A stretch of 64,000 nt of DNA from CAZCPB01 sp044223975 (GCA_044223975.1 JBGALI010000005.1:62001-126000); one strand, 5' to 3'. Positions 17,395 to 26,575 are shown, numbered from the stretch's first letter. Notes: generated from the sequence alone by a model not told the origin. Numbers and translations are program-made.

Positions 17395-19035
17395 TCAGTC
17401 CTTCATCGCGGAGAGGAACAGCACGAGCATGGCGACCAGCGTGCCGTTGTGCAGCGCGTGCGCGGTCATGGGCGCGATCAGTGAGCCGCGCCACTCGCGC
17501 ACCAGCGCAAAGATGAAGCCGAGCGTGATCACCGGCAGCAGCAGGAACACCGGGTAGGGGTGCATCACGCCGAAGACGATCGCGGAGATCAGCGCGGCGC
17601 CGAGCAGCGGCAGACGCGCCCGCAGATGCCTGAAAAGCGAGCCGCGGAAGATCGCCTCCTCGACGATCGGCGCCCAGATCGTGGCCAGGGCGCCAAGAAG
17701 GACGACCTCCCACACGCTGCCGTGGAGCAGTTCCTCGACGACCGGGTTCCGGGGCGCGGCGATCTTCTTGCCCGCGCTGCTCTCGATCGCAAACTTGGCG
17801 AGCAGGAAGAACAGCGAGATCAGCGTCGCGAAGAAGAACGGCACGAGCCCCGCGAGGTAGCCGAGCACGCCGCAGCCGATCTCGCGGAACACGCCGCGCC
17901 CGGCGTTCCAGCCGATCAGGCGCCGGTGCTCCGCGAACGACACGCCGCGGAGCAGGGGCCAGAACGGGATGATCATCAGCGACCACTGCGCCACGATGAT
18001 CGCGGCCTCGGGCGCGTGGAGGAACTTGACCGCAAGCCCGCCGCCCACCTTGAGCGCGATGAACGCCGCCGCGAACAGCGCGAGCGACTCGAGGTAGACG
18101 CTGCCGCCGGGCGCCGGGGGCACGAACCGCCGGCGCAGGGTGCCGCTGCCGAGCTTCACGAGCATGAAGATGAACGCGCCGATCGCGCCGACGGCGCCCA
18201 GCAACATGACCGCGCCGATGAGCATCACGGCGGCGATGATCGCCCCTCCGCCACCGACGATCGCCGCACGCCCCGGATCGGTGTCGGGCAAGCCGCGCGA
18301 CAGTGCCAGCTTGCCCCACCACCCCTGGCGCTGCACCAGCGCGGCACGCTGGTCGTCGGTCAACTCTGACGCGTGCCCGGAGTAGATCAGCCGCAGCGGC
18401 TCAAGGTCGGGTGCGATGTCGAGGGAACCTTCCGCCTCTGCGTCGGGGTTCGCGGCCGCCTCCGCGGGAGTCTTCTCCGCGGCGGCCTTCTCGGCCTTGC
18501 CCGCCGCGTCCGCTTCGGGCGCGGGCGGGTTCGCCAGCGTGTTGATCCGCTTGAGCGCTTCCTCGTCGCCCTCAAACTCGCCGGCCGCGATGGCGGCGCG
18601 CAGCTTGTTCAGCCGAACGACCTCCGGGTCCGGGCGCGAGATCGCAAACGCGGAGTGTCCCGGGTCCGCCGATTCGTCGAGTTGCTTGCCGATCGTCCGC
18701 GCCAGCATCTGGGCGTCGTTCTGAGTGCCCCCGCTCTTGAAAGCGTGGTACACCTTCACCATCATCCGCGCGACCATGGAGAACTGGTCGGACTCCGGGG
18801 TGCCCGCCAGCGTCGCGGGTTGGGCCGGCGCGGCGGGGGCCGGAGCCTCGCGCGGCTCGCACTGCTGAAGGAACACCACCGCAGGGATCAGGATGAAGCT
18901 GAGAATCGCGGCAAGCCGGGCCGCCGAGCGCGTTCCCGGGTCGGGCCGACGCCCCCCGGTCGACGGTGCGCCATTTAGCGCCGGCGCGGCAGGGTCGGTC
19001 GGGATGGGTTCGGGCGTCTCGTTCGGTTCGATCAT
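17395..19035 (-). CDS. CPBP-family intramembrane metalloprotease with long N-terminal extension
   Basis: About 546 residues from an ATG at 19035 with GGAGG 11 bases upstream; a GTG at 19068 is the alternative. There is one N-terminal membrane segment (LAAILSFILIPAVVFL), a long Ala/Glu-rich soluble region, then about eight membrane segments. The C-terminal part carries the CPBP (CAAX protease/bacteriocin-processing) motifs EEAIFRGSLF, FGVMHPY and HALHNG, which supply the catalytic Glu and His residues. The family cleaves or matures membrane-associated peptides; the substrate here is unknown. It converges tail to tail with lysS, 3 bases apart. Confidence 0.87.
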   Translation of the reverse strand: MIEPNETPEPIPTDPAAPALNGAPSTGGRRPDPGTRSAARLAAILSFILIPAVVFLQQCEPREAPAPAAPAQPATLAGTPESDQFSMVARMMVKVYHAFKSGGTQNDAQMLARTIGKQLDESADPGHSAFAISRPDPEVVRLNKLRAAIAAGEFEGDEEALKRINTLANPPAPEADAAGKAEKAAAEKTPAEAAANPDAEAEGSLDIAPDLEPLRLIYSGHASELTDDQRAALVQRQGWWGKLALSRGLPDTDPGRAAIVGGGGAIIAAVMLIGAVMLLGAVGAIGAFIFMLVKLGSGTLRRRFVPPAPGGSVYLESLALFAAAFIALKVGGGLAVKFLHAPEAAIIVAQWSLMIIPFWPLLRGVSFAEHRRLIGWNAGRGVFREIGCGVLGYLAGLVPFFFATLISLFFLLAKFAIESSAGKKIAAPRNPVVEELLHGSVWEVVLLGALATIWAPIVEEAIFRGSLFRHLRARLPLLGAALISAIVFGVMHPYPVFLLLPVITLGFIFALVREWRGSLIAPMTAHALHNGTLVAMLVLFLSAMKD

Positions 19036-19359
19036 CAGGGGTCTCGCCTCCGATTCTTCGCCGGGCACAGACTCTGAGAGGCTTCATCGACGGATTCCGC
19101 CAAGAATGCCCGCAGGTTTCCGTCTGTCGGCCCCGGCACCCGCCTCTTGACCCGCCGCGGCCCGCGTCTACCCTTCCTGCTCGCCGGGATGGAATCCTGG
19201 CTCGTTCTTCGAATCTCTGCCGGCCAAAGGACTGCATGGCCGGCCCGCCCCGCCCGGTAGGCGGCGAGTTGATCTCGCACGGAGCCGATCCGCGCGGGAC
19301 TGAACGCATCGTCCCGGACGTGGCGAAAAGCCAGCCGTGCCGATCGCCCGAGGTGCCCC
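19036..19359. other. rplM leader and divergent promoter region
   Basis: 324 bases between the divergent CPBP protease and rplM genes. On the + strand TTGACC (19147-19152) and TACCCT (19169-19174) are 16 bases apart and could be the rplM promoter; this is weak evidence. The roughly 180-base leader before rplM could fold (for example GCCGGCC near 19230-19250), but I see no recognised ribosomal-protein leader structure. Confidence 0.35.
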
Positions 19360-19794
19360 ATGCGTCGTCAGACGTTCATCGCCAAGCCCGGATCCATCCA
19401 GCCCGCCTGGCGCCTCATCGACGCCACGGACGTGTCCCTCGGCCGGCTTGCCGCCGAGGTCGCGATCGTGCTCATGGGCAAGCACAAGCCCGAGTACACG
19501 CCCCACGTCATTTCCGGCGACAAGGTGATCGTCACCAACGCCAGCAAGATCGGCCTCACCGGCCGCAAGGCCGAGCAGAAGCACCGCAAGTGGTACACCG
19601 AGTACCCCAGCGGCCAGAAGACCGAGTCCTACGGCAGCCTGCGCGAGCGGCGGCCCGAGGTGCTCGTCCAGGACGCGGTGCGGCGCATGCTCCCCAAGAA
19701 CCGCCTCGCCCGCGTCATGCTGAAGAACCTCGAGGTCTTCCCGGGCGCCGAGCACCCGTACGCGGCCAAGAACCCCACCGCCCTGACCGTCTGA
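19360..19794 (+). CDS. rplM: 50S ribosomal protein L13
   Basis: 144 residues, the usual L13 length. L13 binds 23S rRNA early in assembly of the large subunit. Family segments are present: the N-terminal W-x-LIDA (WRLIDATDVSLGRLA), LMGKHKPEYTPH with GDKVIVTNA, and the C-terminal RRMLPKNRLARVMLKNL and YPGAEHPY-like (FPGAEHPYAAKNP) sequences. It is followed 43 bases later by rpsI, the near-universal rplM-rpsI operon order. Confidence 0.97.
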   Translation: MRRQTFIAKPGSIQPAWRLIDATDVSLGRLAAEVAIVLMGKHKPEYTPHVISGDKVIVTNASKIGLTGRKAEQKHRKWYTEYPSGQKTESYGSLRERRPEVLVQDAVRRMLPKNRLARVMLKNLEVFPGAEHPYAAKNPTALTV

Positions 19795-19837
19795 TCCGAA
19801 CGTCTCACGCCCTTTGCTTTCCTCCCAGAGACCCGCA

Positions 19838-20350
19838 ATGACCACGATCCCCACCAGCGGCAGCACTCTCGTCCCCGGCGCCCCGACCAGCGCCCAGCCC
19901 GCCAAGCCCGTCCGGGTGGCCAAGCCCGCCGACAAGCACGGCTGGTGGTGGGGCACGGGTCGTCGCAAGACCGCGGTGGCCCGCTGCCGCCTGCGCCCGG
20001 CCAAGGCCGGCGCCGGCAAGGTGATCTTCGAGCGTCACAGCAAGAAGGACACACGCACGGTCGAGGAATACTTCCCCGAAGAGCGTGACCGCGGCGACGT
20101 GGTCGCGCCCCTCAAGCTCACGGGCACCGAGGGTCGCTTCGACATCCTCATCAAGCTCCACGGCGGCGGCCTGATGGGCCAGGCCCAGGCGGCGCGTCTT
20201 GCGATCGCCCGCGCCCTGCAGTCCTACGACCCGGCTTTCGACGAGCCGCTGCGTGACGCGGGCATGCTGACCCGCGACGCCCGCGAGGTCGAGCGTAAGA
20301 AGTACGGCCAGGCCGGCGCCCGTCGTCGCTTCCAGTTCTCCAAGCGTTAA
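19838..20350 (+). CDS. rpsI: 30S ribosomal protein S9
   Basis: 170 residues from the ATG at 19838. S9 sits in the 30S head, and its basic C-terminal tail reaches toward the P-site tRNA. The tail here is typical (KKYGQAGARRRFQFSKR), and the conserved ARLAIARAL ... LRDAGMLTRDAREVERKK stretch is present. The N-terminus has an extension of about 38 residues rich in Pro/Ala/Val before GWWWGTGRRKTAVAR, longer than in E. coli. An upstream in-frame TTG at 19814 is less likely to be the start. Confidence 0.96.
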   Translation: MTTIPTSGSTLVPGAPTSAQPAKPVRVAKPADKHGWWWGTGRRKTAVARCRLRPAKAGAGKVIFERHSKKDTRTVEEYFPEERDRGDVVAPLKLTGTEGRFDILIKLHGGGLMGQAQAARLAIARALQSYDPAFDEPLRDAGMLTRDAREVERKKYGQAGARRRFQFSKR

Positions 20351-20409
20351 GCCGCGTCCGCGGACTTCGCAAGGGGCCCGGATTCCGAGCCGTTCGGCGC
20401 GAGGCGTGC

Positions 20410-21222
20410 ATGCGCGCAGGACCGACCGACAAGCGTGGCGTGGTCGACGCGCCAGCGGGCGAGGCCGCGCGATCGCACCGCCGCCGCATCACGGCGCGCC
20501 GGATCGTCGTGGGTCTTGCCCTGACCATTGTCTCGTTGACGTTCCTCGTTGCGGCGCTGGCCCTGGGCCTTGTCGACAAGGCGCCGGCGTGGTGGCGCAC
20601 CATCGACGGTTCCGATCCGCAAGTCGTCGCGCTAGGCGCCGACCTTGAGAACACCATCGCCGGCGAGATGAGCCGCGTGCGTGCGGGAGAAGCGTCCGCG
20701 CCGGGCCAGCCGCCCCGGCCTTGGCGCAGCGACGAGTGGACCGTCGTGATCCGCGACGACGAAGCTACCGCGTGGCTGAGCACGCGCTTCGGCAAGTGGC
20801 TCGCCAATCGCCACGCGGCACTTCCCGATCAGGTCCGGCAGATCGAGGTCGCGTTCGGCGAGGGCCAGCTGCGCATCGGCGTCGGGCTGGCCGTGGGCGA
20901 CGAAGTCCGGGTCCTCTCCGCGGTGTCCCGCGCGTACCTGTCCGACGACGGGGCGCTCTGGGTGGGGCCCTCCCGCCTGTACGCCGGGCGCCTGCCCCTG
21001 CCGACATCGTGGATCGCCCGCGGCAAGGGCCCCGACTGGTTGCCGCGCGAGCTGCGCGAAGATCCCGGCTTTGCCTCGACACTGCGAGTGCTGGCGGGCA
21101 ACACGCCGGCGTCCAAGGTCCCCGTCTTCACGCTCGGCGACGGCCGCCAGGTGCGCATCGTGCAGCTGGCGGTTCACGAGGGACGCGTCGAGATCACCTG
21201 CCGCACCGAAGCCAAGCAGTGA
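20410..21222 (+). CDS. Membrane-anchored protein of unknown function
   Basis: 270 residues. A basic N-terminus (RSHRRRITARR) is followed by one strong membrane segment (IVVGLALTIVSLTFLVAALALG, about 32-54) and an extracytoplasmic domain of about 210 residues, with the topology N-in/C-out by the positive-inside rule. The soluble part (WTVVIRDDEATAWLSTRFGKWL ... VRIVQLAVHEGRVEITC) resembles lipid-binding-like beta/alpha domains seen in other bacterial single-pass proteins, but I do not recognise a named family. It starts 59 bases after rpsI and converges with the next gene, with 12 bases between stops. Confidence 0.75.
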   Translation: MRAGPTDKRGVVDAPAGEAARSHRRRITARRIVVGLALTIVSLTFLVAALALGLVDKAPAWWRTIDGSDPQVVALGADLENTIAGEMSRVRAGEASAPGQPPRPWRSDEWTVVIRDDEATAWLSTRFGKWLANRHAALPDQVRQIEVAFGEGQLRIGVGLAVGDEVRVLSAVSRAYLSDDGALWVGPSRLYAGRLPLPTSWIARGKGPDWLPRELREDPGFASTLRVLAGNTPASKVPVFTLGDGRQVRIVQLAVHEGRVEITCRTEAKQ

Positions 21223-21234
21223 CGCGAGGCGGAT

Positions 21235-22062
21235 TCACCCGCCGCCCTTGGGCTTGCCCGTGGTGATGTCCTGCCCGCGGAGCTGGCGGGTCATGTCGCG
21301 CATCATCTGCTGGCCGCGGACCCGCTGCTGGCTGGACGCGTGCTTCCCCACGTCCTGGTTCATGAACGTGAACATGCGGCCAAGGTCCTCGTTTTTGGGC
21401 CCGCGCTCGCTGGAGTGCAGGAACTCAAGGTCCCGCTTGGCCTGGCGGCGGCCTTCCTCGAGGCGCTGCTCGTCGGGGATGTCCCGCGGCTTGCCGCCCA
21501 GGCCCTCCATCATCTTGGTGAACTCGACGAACGAGTTCTCGAGGTACGCCTCGCGGTCCTTCTCCGGGACTTTGGCGTAGTCGACGGCGTACTTGTCCCA
21601 CACGTCGACGGCGAGTCGCGACCCGTTCTCCATGAGCTGCTCGCGTGCCGCGCCCGCGATTCCCGCGGCGAACGCGGCCATCAGCACCGAGTCGTTGGCG
21701 TTCATGGTCTTGAAGCGAGCGACCAATTCGCCGATCAGCTTGAGGCGCTCGTCCACGGGCAGGCGGTTGAACTCGTCGGTCAGGAGCGTGTAGTTCAGAA
21801 CGCCGTCGAGGTCATCGTTCAGGTAGTCCGGGCGCGGCACGGGGCGCAGCCAGAAATACAGGCCGATCCCCCCGCCCACCAGCACCACCGCGGCGCTTGC
21901 GATCGCGATCTTGCGGAAGCGCGCCCAGCGGGCAGGGTCGGCGCGAATCGCCGACCAGCGCGACACCAGGCGAGCCTTCATCCGCGCCAGCGCGGGCTCG
22001 CGCTTGAGCTCGGGCGGCAGGGCGATCGAATCGAGCAGGCTGGGGAGGGGTTGCTGGGTCAT
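21235..22062 (-). CDS. Single-pass membrane protein of unknown function
   Basis: 275 residues. A cytoplasmic N-terminal segment of about 50 residues precedes a membrane helix (IAIASAAVVLVGGGIGLYFWL, about 52-72), and a largely alpha-helical C-terminal domain of about 200 residues follows. The C-terminus is basic and Gln-rich (QQRVRGQQMMRDMTRQ). There is no known motif. It begins 9 bases after the pseudopilin-like gene and is almost certainly co-transcribed with it. Confidence 0.75.
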   Translation of the reverse strand: MTQQPLPSLLDSIALPPELKREPALARMKARLVSRWSAIRADPARWARFRKIAIASAAVVLVGGGIGLYFWLRPVPRPDYLNDDLDGVLNYTLLTDEFNRLPVDERLKLIGELVARFKTMNANDSVLMAAFAAGIAGAAREQLMENGSRLAVDVWDKYAVDYAKVPEKDREAYLENSFVEFTKMMEGLGGKPRDIPDEQRLEEGRRQAKRDLEFLHSSERGPKNEDLGRMFTFMNQDVGKHASSQQRVRGQQMMRDMTRQLRGQDITTGKPKGGG

Positions 22063-22071
22063 GCCGCTTCC

Positions 22072-22800
22072 TTACCGGTTCACGCCCCCGAACCGCAGCA
22101 CATCGGCGAAGAACTGCTGCAGGTCCTCGGGGTTCTGGACCGCCTTCCAGTCCGAACGCCAGTCGCTCATGTACAGGCCGTTGCGCGGCGGGCCGCCCTT
22201 GCGCTGCGGGTGCCAGTCCCCGAAGTCCGACAGGATCGACCAGTCCCGCCCCATGTCGTGCCACTTCTCGTACGCCTTGGTGACGGCGAACGAAACGATC
22301 TCGGGACGCACGCCGCCGATGACCTCCGCCGCGAGCATGAAGTTGCCGGGCTCGTACTCGTAGCTCGTGCCCGTGGACTCGTACGTCGGAGGCACGGCCT
22401 TCCCGTCCTTGTCGCTGCTCCACTTGTCGTTGGGGCACAGGTAGGGCGCCACGACGTCGTAGGTGCCATCGCCGCGGTCGCGCGGTGTCGGGGCATCGAC
22501 GAACTGGCCGAGCAGGTCCAGCAGGGACGGATCGTCCTTGGGTGCGCTCGAGTCGTGCAGCGGTCGGACCTTGGGCAGGATGCCCTTGGACCGCTCGTTC
22601 ATGTACACGTTCAGCCCCATCCCGATGCCCTTGAGGTTCGCCAGGCACTGCAGGCGGCGGGCGGTGTCGCGGCTGGATTTCAGCGCGGGCAGCAGGATGC
22701 TGATCAGCACCGCGATCACCGAGATGACCACCAGGAGCTCGATCAGCGTGAACCCGATGCGCCGGGCGGGACTGGCGAGGATCGGCTTCGGACGGGTCAC
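22072..22800 (-). CDS. Type II secretion/type IV pilin-like protein (prepilin N-terminus)
   Basis: 242 residues from a GTG at 22800. The prepilin peptidase motif IGFTLIELLVV places cleavage between Gly16 and Phe17, with Glu21 at the conserved position 5 of the mature protein. A hydrophobic helix follows (VISVIAVLISILLPAL) and then the pattern common in planctomycete pseudopilins (SSRDTARRLQCLANLKGIGMGLN). Planctomycete genomes carry many such proteins, so a specific role in pili or secretion cannot be assigned. It lies downstream of lpxC on the same strand after a 165-base gap. Confidence 0.88.
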   Translation of the reverse strand: MTRPKPILASPARRIGFTLIELLVVISVIAVLISILLPALKSSRDTARRLQCLANLKGIGMGLNVYMNERSKGILPKVRPLHDSSAPKDDPSLLDLLGQFVDAPTPRDRGDGTYDVVAPYLCPNDKWSSDKDGKAVPPTYESTGTSYEYEPGNFMLAAEVIGGVRPEIVSFAVTKAYEKWHDMGRDWSILSDFGDWHPQRKGGPPRNGLYMSDWRSDWKAVQNPEDLQQFFADVLRFGGVNR

Positions 22801-22965
22801 GGGTATCCCCCTCGGCGGTCCCGCGGCTTCGGCGCGAGCTGAATACAGCTTATCGCCCGGGCCGCCCGCAACCCAGCAGACTTCGCGAATCCGAGCCTTC
22901 CGGATTCCTGCCGCCGACGCGAAACCCCGTCCGGTCGGGGCACATTCGGTGGTCCGGACCGTGGC

Positions 22966-23868
22966 TTACAGGCCCGCGTGAGCCCTGAGCGTCCGGGCCA
23001 TGATCGCGTTGAGCGCGTGCCCGCTGCGCACGGCCGTAATACGACCGATGATCGGTGCCCCCGCGAGGTAAAGGTCGCCGAGCAGGTCCAGCAGCTTGTG
23101 CCGTGCGGGCTCGTCCGGGAATCGAAACTCGTTGTCGATCGGGCGACCGTCATCGCCCAGCACGAGCATCTCGTTGGTGGTGACCCACGAAAAAAGCCCC
23201 GCGGCACGCATGGCCTCGGCCTCGCGCCGGAGGCAGAACGTCCGGGCCGGCGCAACCTCGTGCGCGTAAGTGCGCGAGTCCCACGTCCACGAGAACGTCT
23301 GCGGCGCAAGCCCGCCCGCGGCGCCGTAGTCGAGCGTGTACGCAAGTTCGAGGCGGTCGCCGTCGATCGGCTCGGCCACGATCTCGCCCGTGCCGCGCGG
23401 GTCTTTGACCACCAGCCGCTCGCGCACCACGATCGGCTCCACGGCTGCGCCAAGCTCGCGCGTGCCCGCGCTTGCGATGGCGCCCGCGAGGAACGCGGCA
23501 GACCCATCGCCGATCGGCGCTTCAGGGCCGGTGAGCACCACGCGCGCATCGGTCACCCCAAGCCCGGCCAGCGCGGACATCACATGCTCAACGGTCACGG
23601 CGCCGGGGTTATCAATCGCCGGCGGGCGCGAGGGATCCAGGGCAAGGATCGTGTTGCGCCCCGGCAGGCGCGGGTCGTAGCCCACGTGCTGAACCAGCGC
23701 CGGGATCTGCTCCGACGGTGCCAGGTCGGAGCGCCAGAACACGATGCCGCCCGACTCGCGCGGCTGGATGACAAGCTCGGAAGAAACGCCCGTGAACAAG
23801 CCGCGCCCCCGGACCGTGGCCGGGCCGCGCAGGGTTACGCGGCTTTTCCCGGGCATCCCGCCGGTCAC
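22966..23868 (-). CDS. lpxC: UDP-3-O-acyl-N-acetylglucosamine deacetylase
   Basis: 300 residues. LpxC catalyses the committed step of lipid A synthesis, removing the N-acetyl group from UDP-3-O-acyl-GlcNAc. The signature residues are present: E94-H95 (VEHVMSAL), H257 and D261 (RHKLLDLLGDL) and H284 (SGHALN), corresponding to the zinc ligands and catalytic residues of the E. coli enzyme. The GTG start at 23868 overlaps the TGA stop of lpxD as GTGA, so the two are translationally coupled. A downstream ATG at codon 5 is the alternative start. Confidence 0.95.
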   Translation of the reverse strand: MTGGMPGKSRVTLRGPATVRGRGLFTGVSSELVIQPRESGGIVFWRSDLAPSEQIPALVQHVGYDPRLPGRNTILALDPSRPPAIDNPGAVTVEHVMSALAGLGVTDARVVLTGPEAPIGDGSAAFLAGAIASAGTRELGAAVEPIVVRERLVVKDPRGTGEIVAEPIDGDRLELAYTLDYGAAGGLAPQTFSWTWDSRTYAHEVAPARTFCLRREAEAMRAAGLFSWVTTNEMLVLGDDGRPIDNEFRFPDEPARHKLLDLLGDLYLAGAPIIGRITAVRSGHALNAIMARTLRAHAGL

Positions 23869-24944
23869 GAGGCGCCGCCCTTGCGGCGGGGCGGGCTCTT
23901 GTCGCCCTGGCCGCGCTGCTTGGCCCGTGCCAGCCGCCGCAGGGTCGCGTGCATCTGGAAGTACTCGCGCACCGGCACCGGCGGGGTTCCGAGGTACGTG
24001 CCTTTTTCGATATCGCCGATGACGCCCGACTGGCCGGCCAGGCGTGTGCCCGCGGCGATCGTGACGTTGTCGGCCGCGCCCGTCTGGCCGCCGATCTGCA
24101 CCCCGTCACCGACGGTCACCGAGCCCGAGAGCCCGGCCTGCGCGGCGATGAGGCAGACGCGTCCGATGATGCAGCCGTGCCCGATCTGGACGAGGTTGTC
24201 GATCTTCGAACCCTCGCCGATGACGGTCGAGCCGAACTTGGCTCGGTCGATGCACGAGTTGGCGCCGATCTCGACGCCCGCGCCGATCTCGACGTTGCCG
24301 ATGTGCGGGATCTTGACGACGCCCCGCCCGTCGGGCGCGGGCCGGTAGCCGAACCCGTCGGCCCCGATGACCACGCCCGCGTGGAGCACGCACCCGTCGC
24401 CGACGACGCAGCGATCCAGCACGCAGACGCGTGGGTGGAGCGTGCACCCCCGCCCGATGGTCACGTCGCGCCCGAGGAACACGCCGGCGCCCAGCGACGA
24501 CCCATCACCCACGCGGGCGCCCGCGCCGACGACGCAGTGGGCCGCGATGCTCACGCCCGCGCCAAGCTTTGCGCCGGGGTCCACCACGGCGGTGGCGTGC
24601 ACCCCGGGCGTGGGGCGCACCGGCGGCGGGGCGAACAGGTCGAGCACCTCGTTGAGCGCCAGGTCCGCGTCGGAAACAAAGATCAGGGCGCGGTCCTTGG
24701 GGTCGTGCCCCGATGCTTCGATGCCGCGCGACACCAGCGCGCAGGTGGCGCGGCTCCTGGCCCACCGAAGCGCAAAGCTCTCGGAACGGATGAACGTCAT
24801 CGAACCCGGGCCGGCCTGCTCGATCCGCTCGAGGCGGGTGAGCGGCAGGTCGGCCCGTCCCACAAGCTCGGCGCCCCCGTGCGAGCCCAGGCGCGACGCC
24901 AGGTACGCCGCGATCGATCCGGTGGTGTGCGGTGTCGTGGACAT
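23865..24944 (-). CDS. lpxD: UDP-3-O-acylglucosamine N-acyltransferase
   Basis: 359 residues. LpxD adds the second 3-hydroxyacyl chain, to the 2-amino group, in lipid A synthesis. The N-terminal uridine-binding domain (about 10-110) is followed by a left-handed parallel beta-helix of hexapeptide repeats, with IGADGFGYR, IPHIGNVEIGAGVEIGANS and NLVQIGHGCIIG typical of LpxD. The catalytic His lies in QIGHGC. The C-terminal helix (EYFQMHATLRRLARAKQ) matches the trimer's helical end. The stop is 4 bases inside lpxC, and the gene starts 13 bases after the Skp-like gene. Confidence 0.96.
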   Translation of the reverse strand: MSTTPHTTGSIAAYLASRLGSHGGAELVGRADLPLTRLERIEQAGPGSMTFIRSESFALRWARSRATCALVSRGIEASGHDPKDRALIFVSDADLALNEVLDLFAPPPVRPTPGVHATAVVDPGAKLGAGVSIAAHCVVGAGARVGDGSSLGAGVFLGRDVTIGRGCTLHPRVCVLDRCVVGDGCVLHAGVVIGADGFGYRPAPDGRGVVKIPHIGNVEIGAGVEIGANSCIDRAKFGSTVIGEGSKIDNLVQIGHGCIIGRVCLIAAQAGLSGSVTVGDGVQIGGQTGAADNVTIAAGTRLAGQSGVIGDIEKGTYLGTPPVPVREYFQMHATLRRLARAKQRGQGDKSPPRRKGGAS

Positions 24945-24957
24945 GGCTGGCGCGGGC

Positions 24958-25587
24958 TTACTTGGCGGCGCCCGACTTGGGCGCGGGCGCGTTGAAGGCG
25001 TTGTTCATGTCCGTCAGCACGCGCTCGGTGATGTCGATCGCGTCCTCGGCGAAAAGGATCCGCTTGTTCTGGATCACCGTGCCCACCTGCGCAGGGCTCA
25101 GGTCGGGCTCGAACTTGATCTCGCGGTCGTCCAGCAGAACCAGCTGGTACCCGTCGAGCTTGGCCACGCGCTGCACCGCGGCGGTCGCGCTCTCGTACAA
25201 CGCGCGGAACATCTCACCCTTCTGCAGGTCCGCCAGGCCCTTGTACAGCTTCTTGTTGACCTCGATCTGTGCCTCGACTTTCTTGGCCTCGACGTACTTG
25301 GCGCGAGCGTCCTTGGATCCCTTGGGGAGCAGGTCCAGCTCTTTGCGCTTGTTCTCGAAGTCGGTGCCCATTGCCGCCATTTCCTTCTCCATCGGCTCGA
25401 CGTACTTGTTGAACGCGTCGGCGCGGCTCTTGGCCTCCGCGGAGGCGTTCATCAGCTTCTCGATGTTGACCACCGCGACCGACGTGGGCGGCGCCGCGGG
25501 CACGCCGGCCCGATACAGCCCCAGGCCCGCCAGACCAGCGACGACCGAGCCGACGATCACGAAAAGACCCGAACGCCTCGTGCTCAT
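24958..25587 (-). CDS. OmpH/Skp-family periplasmic chaperone
   Basis: 209 residues from the ATG at 25587, preceded by TGGAG with 6-base spacing. An N-terminal signal or anchor (RSGLFVIVGSVVAGLAGLGLY) leads to the Skp/OmpH pattern: the strand VAVVNIEKLMNAS, long charged helices forming the tentacle-like coiled coil (about 60-130), and the closing YQLVLLDDREIKF and ITERVLTDMN. Skp escorts unfolded outer-membrane proteins to the BAM complex. Its place directly before lpxD is the classical bam-skp-lpxD order, although no bamA is visible here. Confidence 0.88.
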   Translation of the reverse strand: MSTRRSGLFVIVGSVVAGLAGLGLYRAGVPAAPPTSVAVVNIEKLMNASAEAKSRADAFNKYVEPMEKEMAAMGTDFENKRKELDLLPKGSKDARAKYVEAKKVEAQIEVNKKLYKGLADLQKGEMFRALYESATAAVQRVAKLDGYQLVLLDDREIKFEPDLSPAQVGTVIQNKRILFAEDAIDITERVLTDMNNAFNAPAPKSGAAK

Positions 25588-25661
25588 GCGTGACTCCAGA
25601 AAGCGCCGGATAGCCCGGCGAATCGCCAATACTAGAGCGGTCCGGCCGCCCCCGCAGGGCG

Positions 25662-26381
25662 CTACGTCCCGCGCCGGTTCCCGAACAGCTCCACGTGCAG
25701 GCGCGGGCAGAAGCGCCAACCGCGAGCGATGCACGCGCCGACGATCCAGCCGCGCGACGCCAGGGCCTCGGTGCTGACCCCCTCGGGCATGAGCAGCACG
25801 TCATCGTTCCCCAATCCCCGAAGCGACGCCAGCAGCGACTCGATCTCGCGAAGGTCGCCCGGCTCCCGTACCACGAACTTGAGCTGGCGCTGCGGGTGGG
25901 CATCGATGAGCGCCTGCAGCGCCCCGAGGTTGATCCGCCGCTCCTCGTGCCGGAGCCGCCACGCGCCGCCCGGGTCCCTCGGATCGCCTGTCGCGGGGGT
26001 CGAGTTGGCGAGCTTGGGGCTGATGCTCATGAGGTCGCAGGCGACGGGGCGGAACACGGTGCCCGCGGTCTCGATCGTGATGTGCAGGCCGGCGTCGCGC
26101 AGGGCCTGGCACAATTGCTCGACCTGCGCGAACATCATCGGCTCCCCGCCGGTGACCACCACGTGCCGCGCCGGCGATTCAGCGCACTCGCGCACCAGGT
26201 CTGCGATCGCCCGCGCGCCGCCCTCGGGCGCCCAACTCGCGTACGGCGTGTCGCACCACGTGCACCGGAGGTTGCAGCCGCTGGAGCGGATGAAGAACGA
26301 CGGCACGCCCGCGAGCTTCCCCTCGCCCTGTATGCTCAGGAAGGTTTCGGCGATGGGGATGGTGGTGGGGGAGATCGGCAA
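25662..26381 (-). CDS. queE: 7-carboxy-7-deazaguanine synthase (radical SAM)
   Basis: 239 residues. QueE converts 6-carboxytetrahydropterin to 7-carboxy-7-deazaguanine on the queuosine/preQ0 route. The radical-SAM motif CxxxCxxC is present as CNLRCTWC (about 36-43), preceded by the substrate-binding SIQGEGKLAG, followed by VVTGGEPM and ending with the family's HVELFGNRRG. The start is a TTG at 26381: an in-frame TGA lies three codons upstream and no ATG or GTG is available. That TGA falls inside the left arm of an inverted-repeat element, so the insertion appears to define the current 5' end. It lies upstream of skp by 74 bases. Confidence 0.93.
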   Translation of the reverse strand: MPISPTTIPIAETFLSIQGEGKLAGVPSFFIRSSGCNLRCTWCDTPYASWAPEGGARAIADLVRECAESPARHVVVTGGEPMMFAQVEQLCQALRDAGLHITIETAGTVFRPVACDLMSISPKLANSTPATGDPRDPGGAWRLRHEERRINLGALQALIDAHPQRQLKFVVREPGDLREIESLLASLRGLGNDDVLLMPEGVSTEALASRGWIVGACIARGWRFCPRLHVELFGNRRGT

Positions 26382-26388
26382 GAAAACT

Positions 26389-26575
26389 CACCACAGAGAC
26401 ACAGAGACACAGAGAGGAAAGGACCGGAGAGTGCGCGCCGACAGAAACCGCGATCGAGATGTGGCGATGAGACCCGTGACCCGCTCGGCGGACGGGGCTT
26501 CGGTTGACGACTGGGTTTCTTCCCGACTTCGCATCACATTCTCTCTCTTCTCTGTGCCTCTGCGTCTCTGTGGTG
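26389..26575. repeat. 187-bp inverted-repeat element A (CACAGAG family) between queC and queE
   Basis: The left end CACCACAGAGACACAGAG (26389-26406) and the right end CTCTGCGTCTCTGTGGTG (26558-26575) are inverse complements with one mismatch in 18. Outside the core the arms continue as purine-rich (left) and pyrimidine-rich (right) stretches. The element fills the whole queC-queE gap and overlaps the last roughly 14 codons of queC. A second element with the same ends lies at 37234-37415. I found no clear target-site duplication by eye. Confidence 0.85.

Noticed and set aside
19153..19359. Ribosomal-protein leader regulatory RNA upstream of rplM
   Set aside because: No recognisable L13 leader motif or strong hairpin with terminator; only weak folding potential.
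26389..26575. CACAGAG repeats as a CRISPR array
   Set aside because: Only two inverted copies, no regular direct repeats or spacers, and no cas genes nearby.
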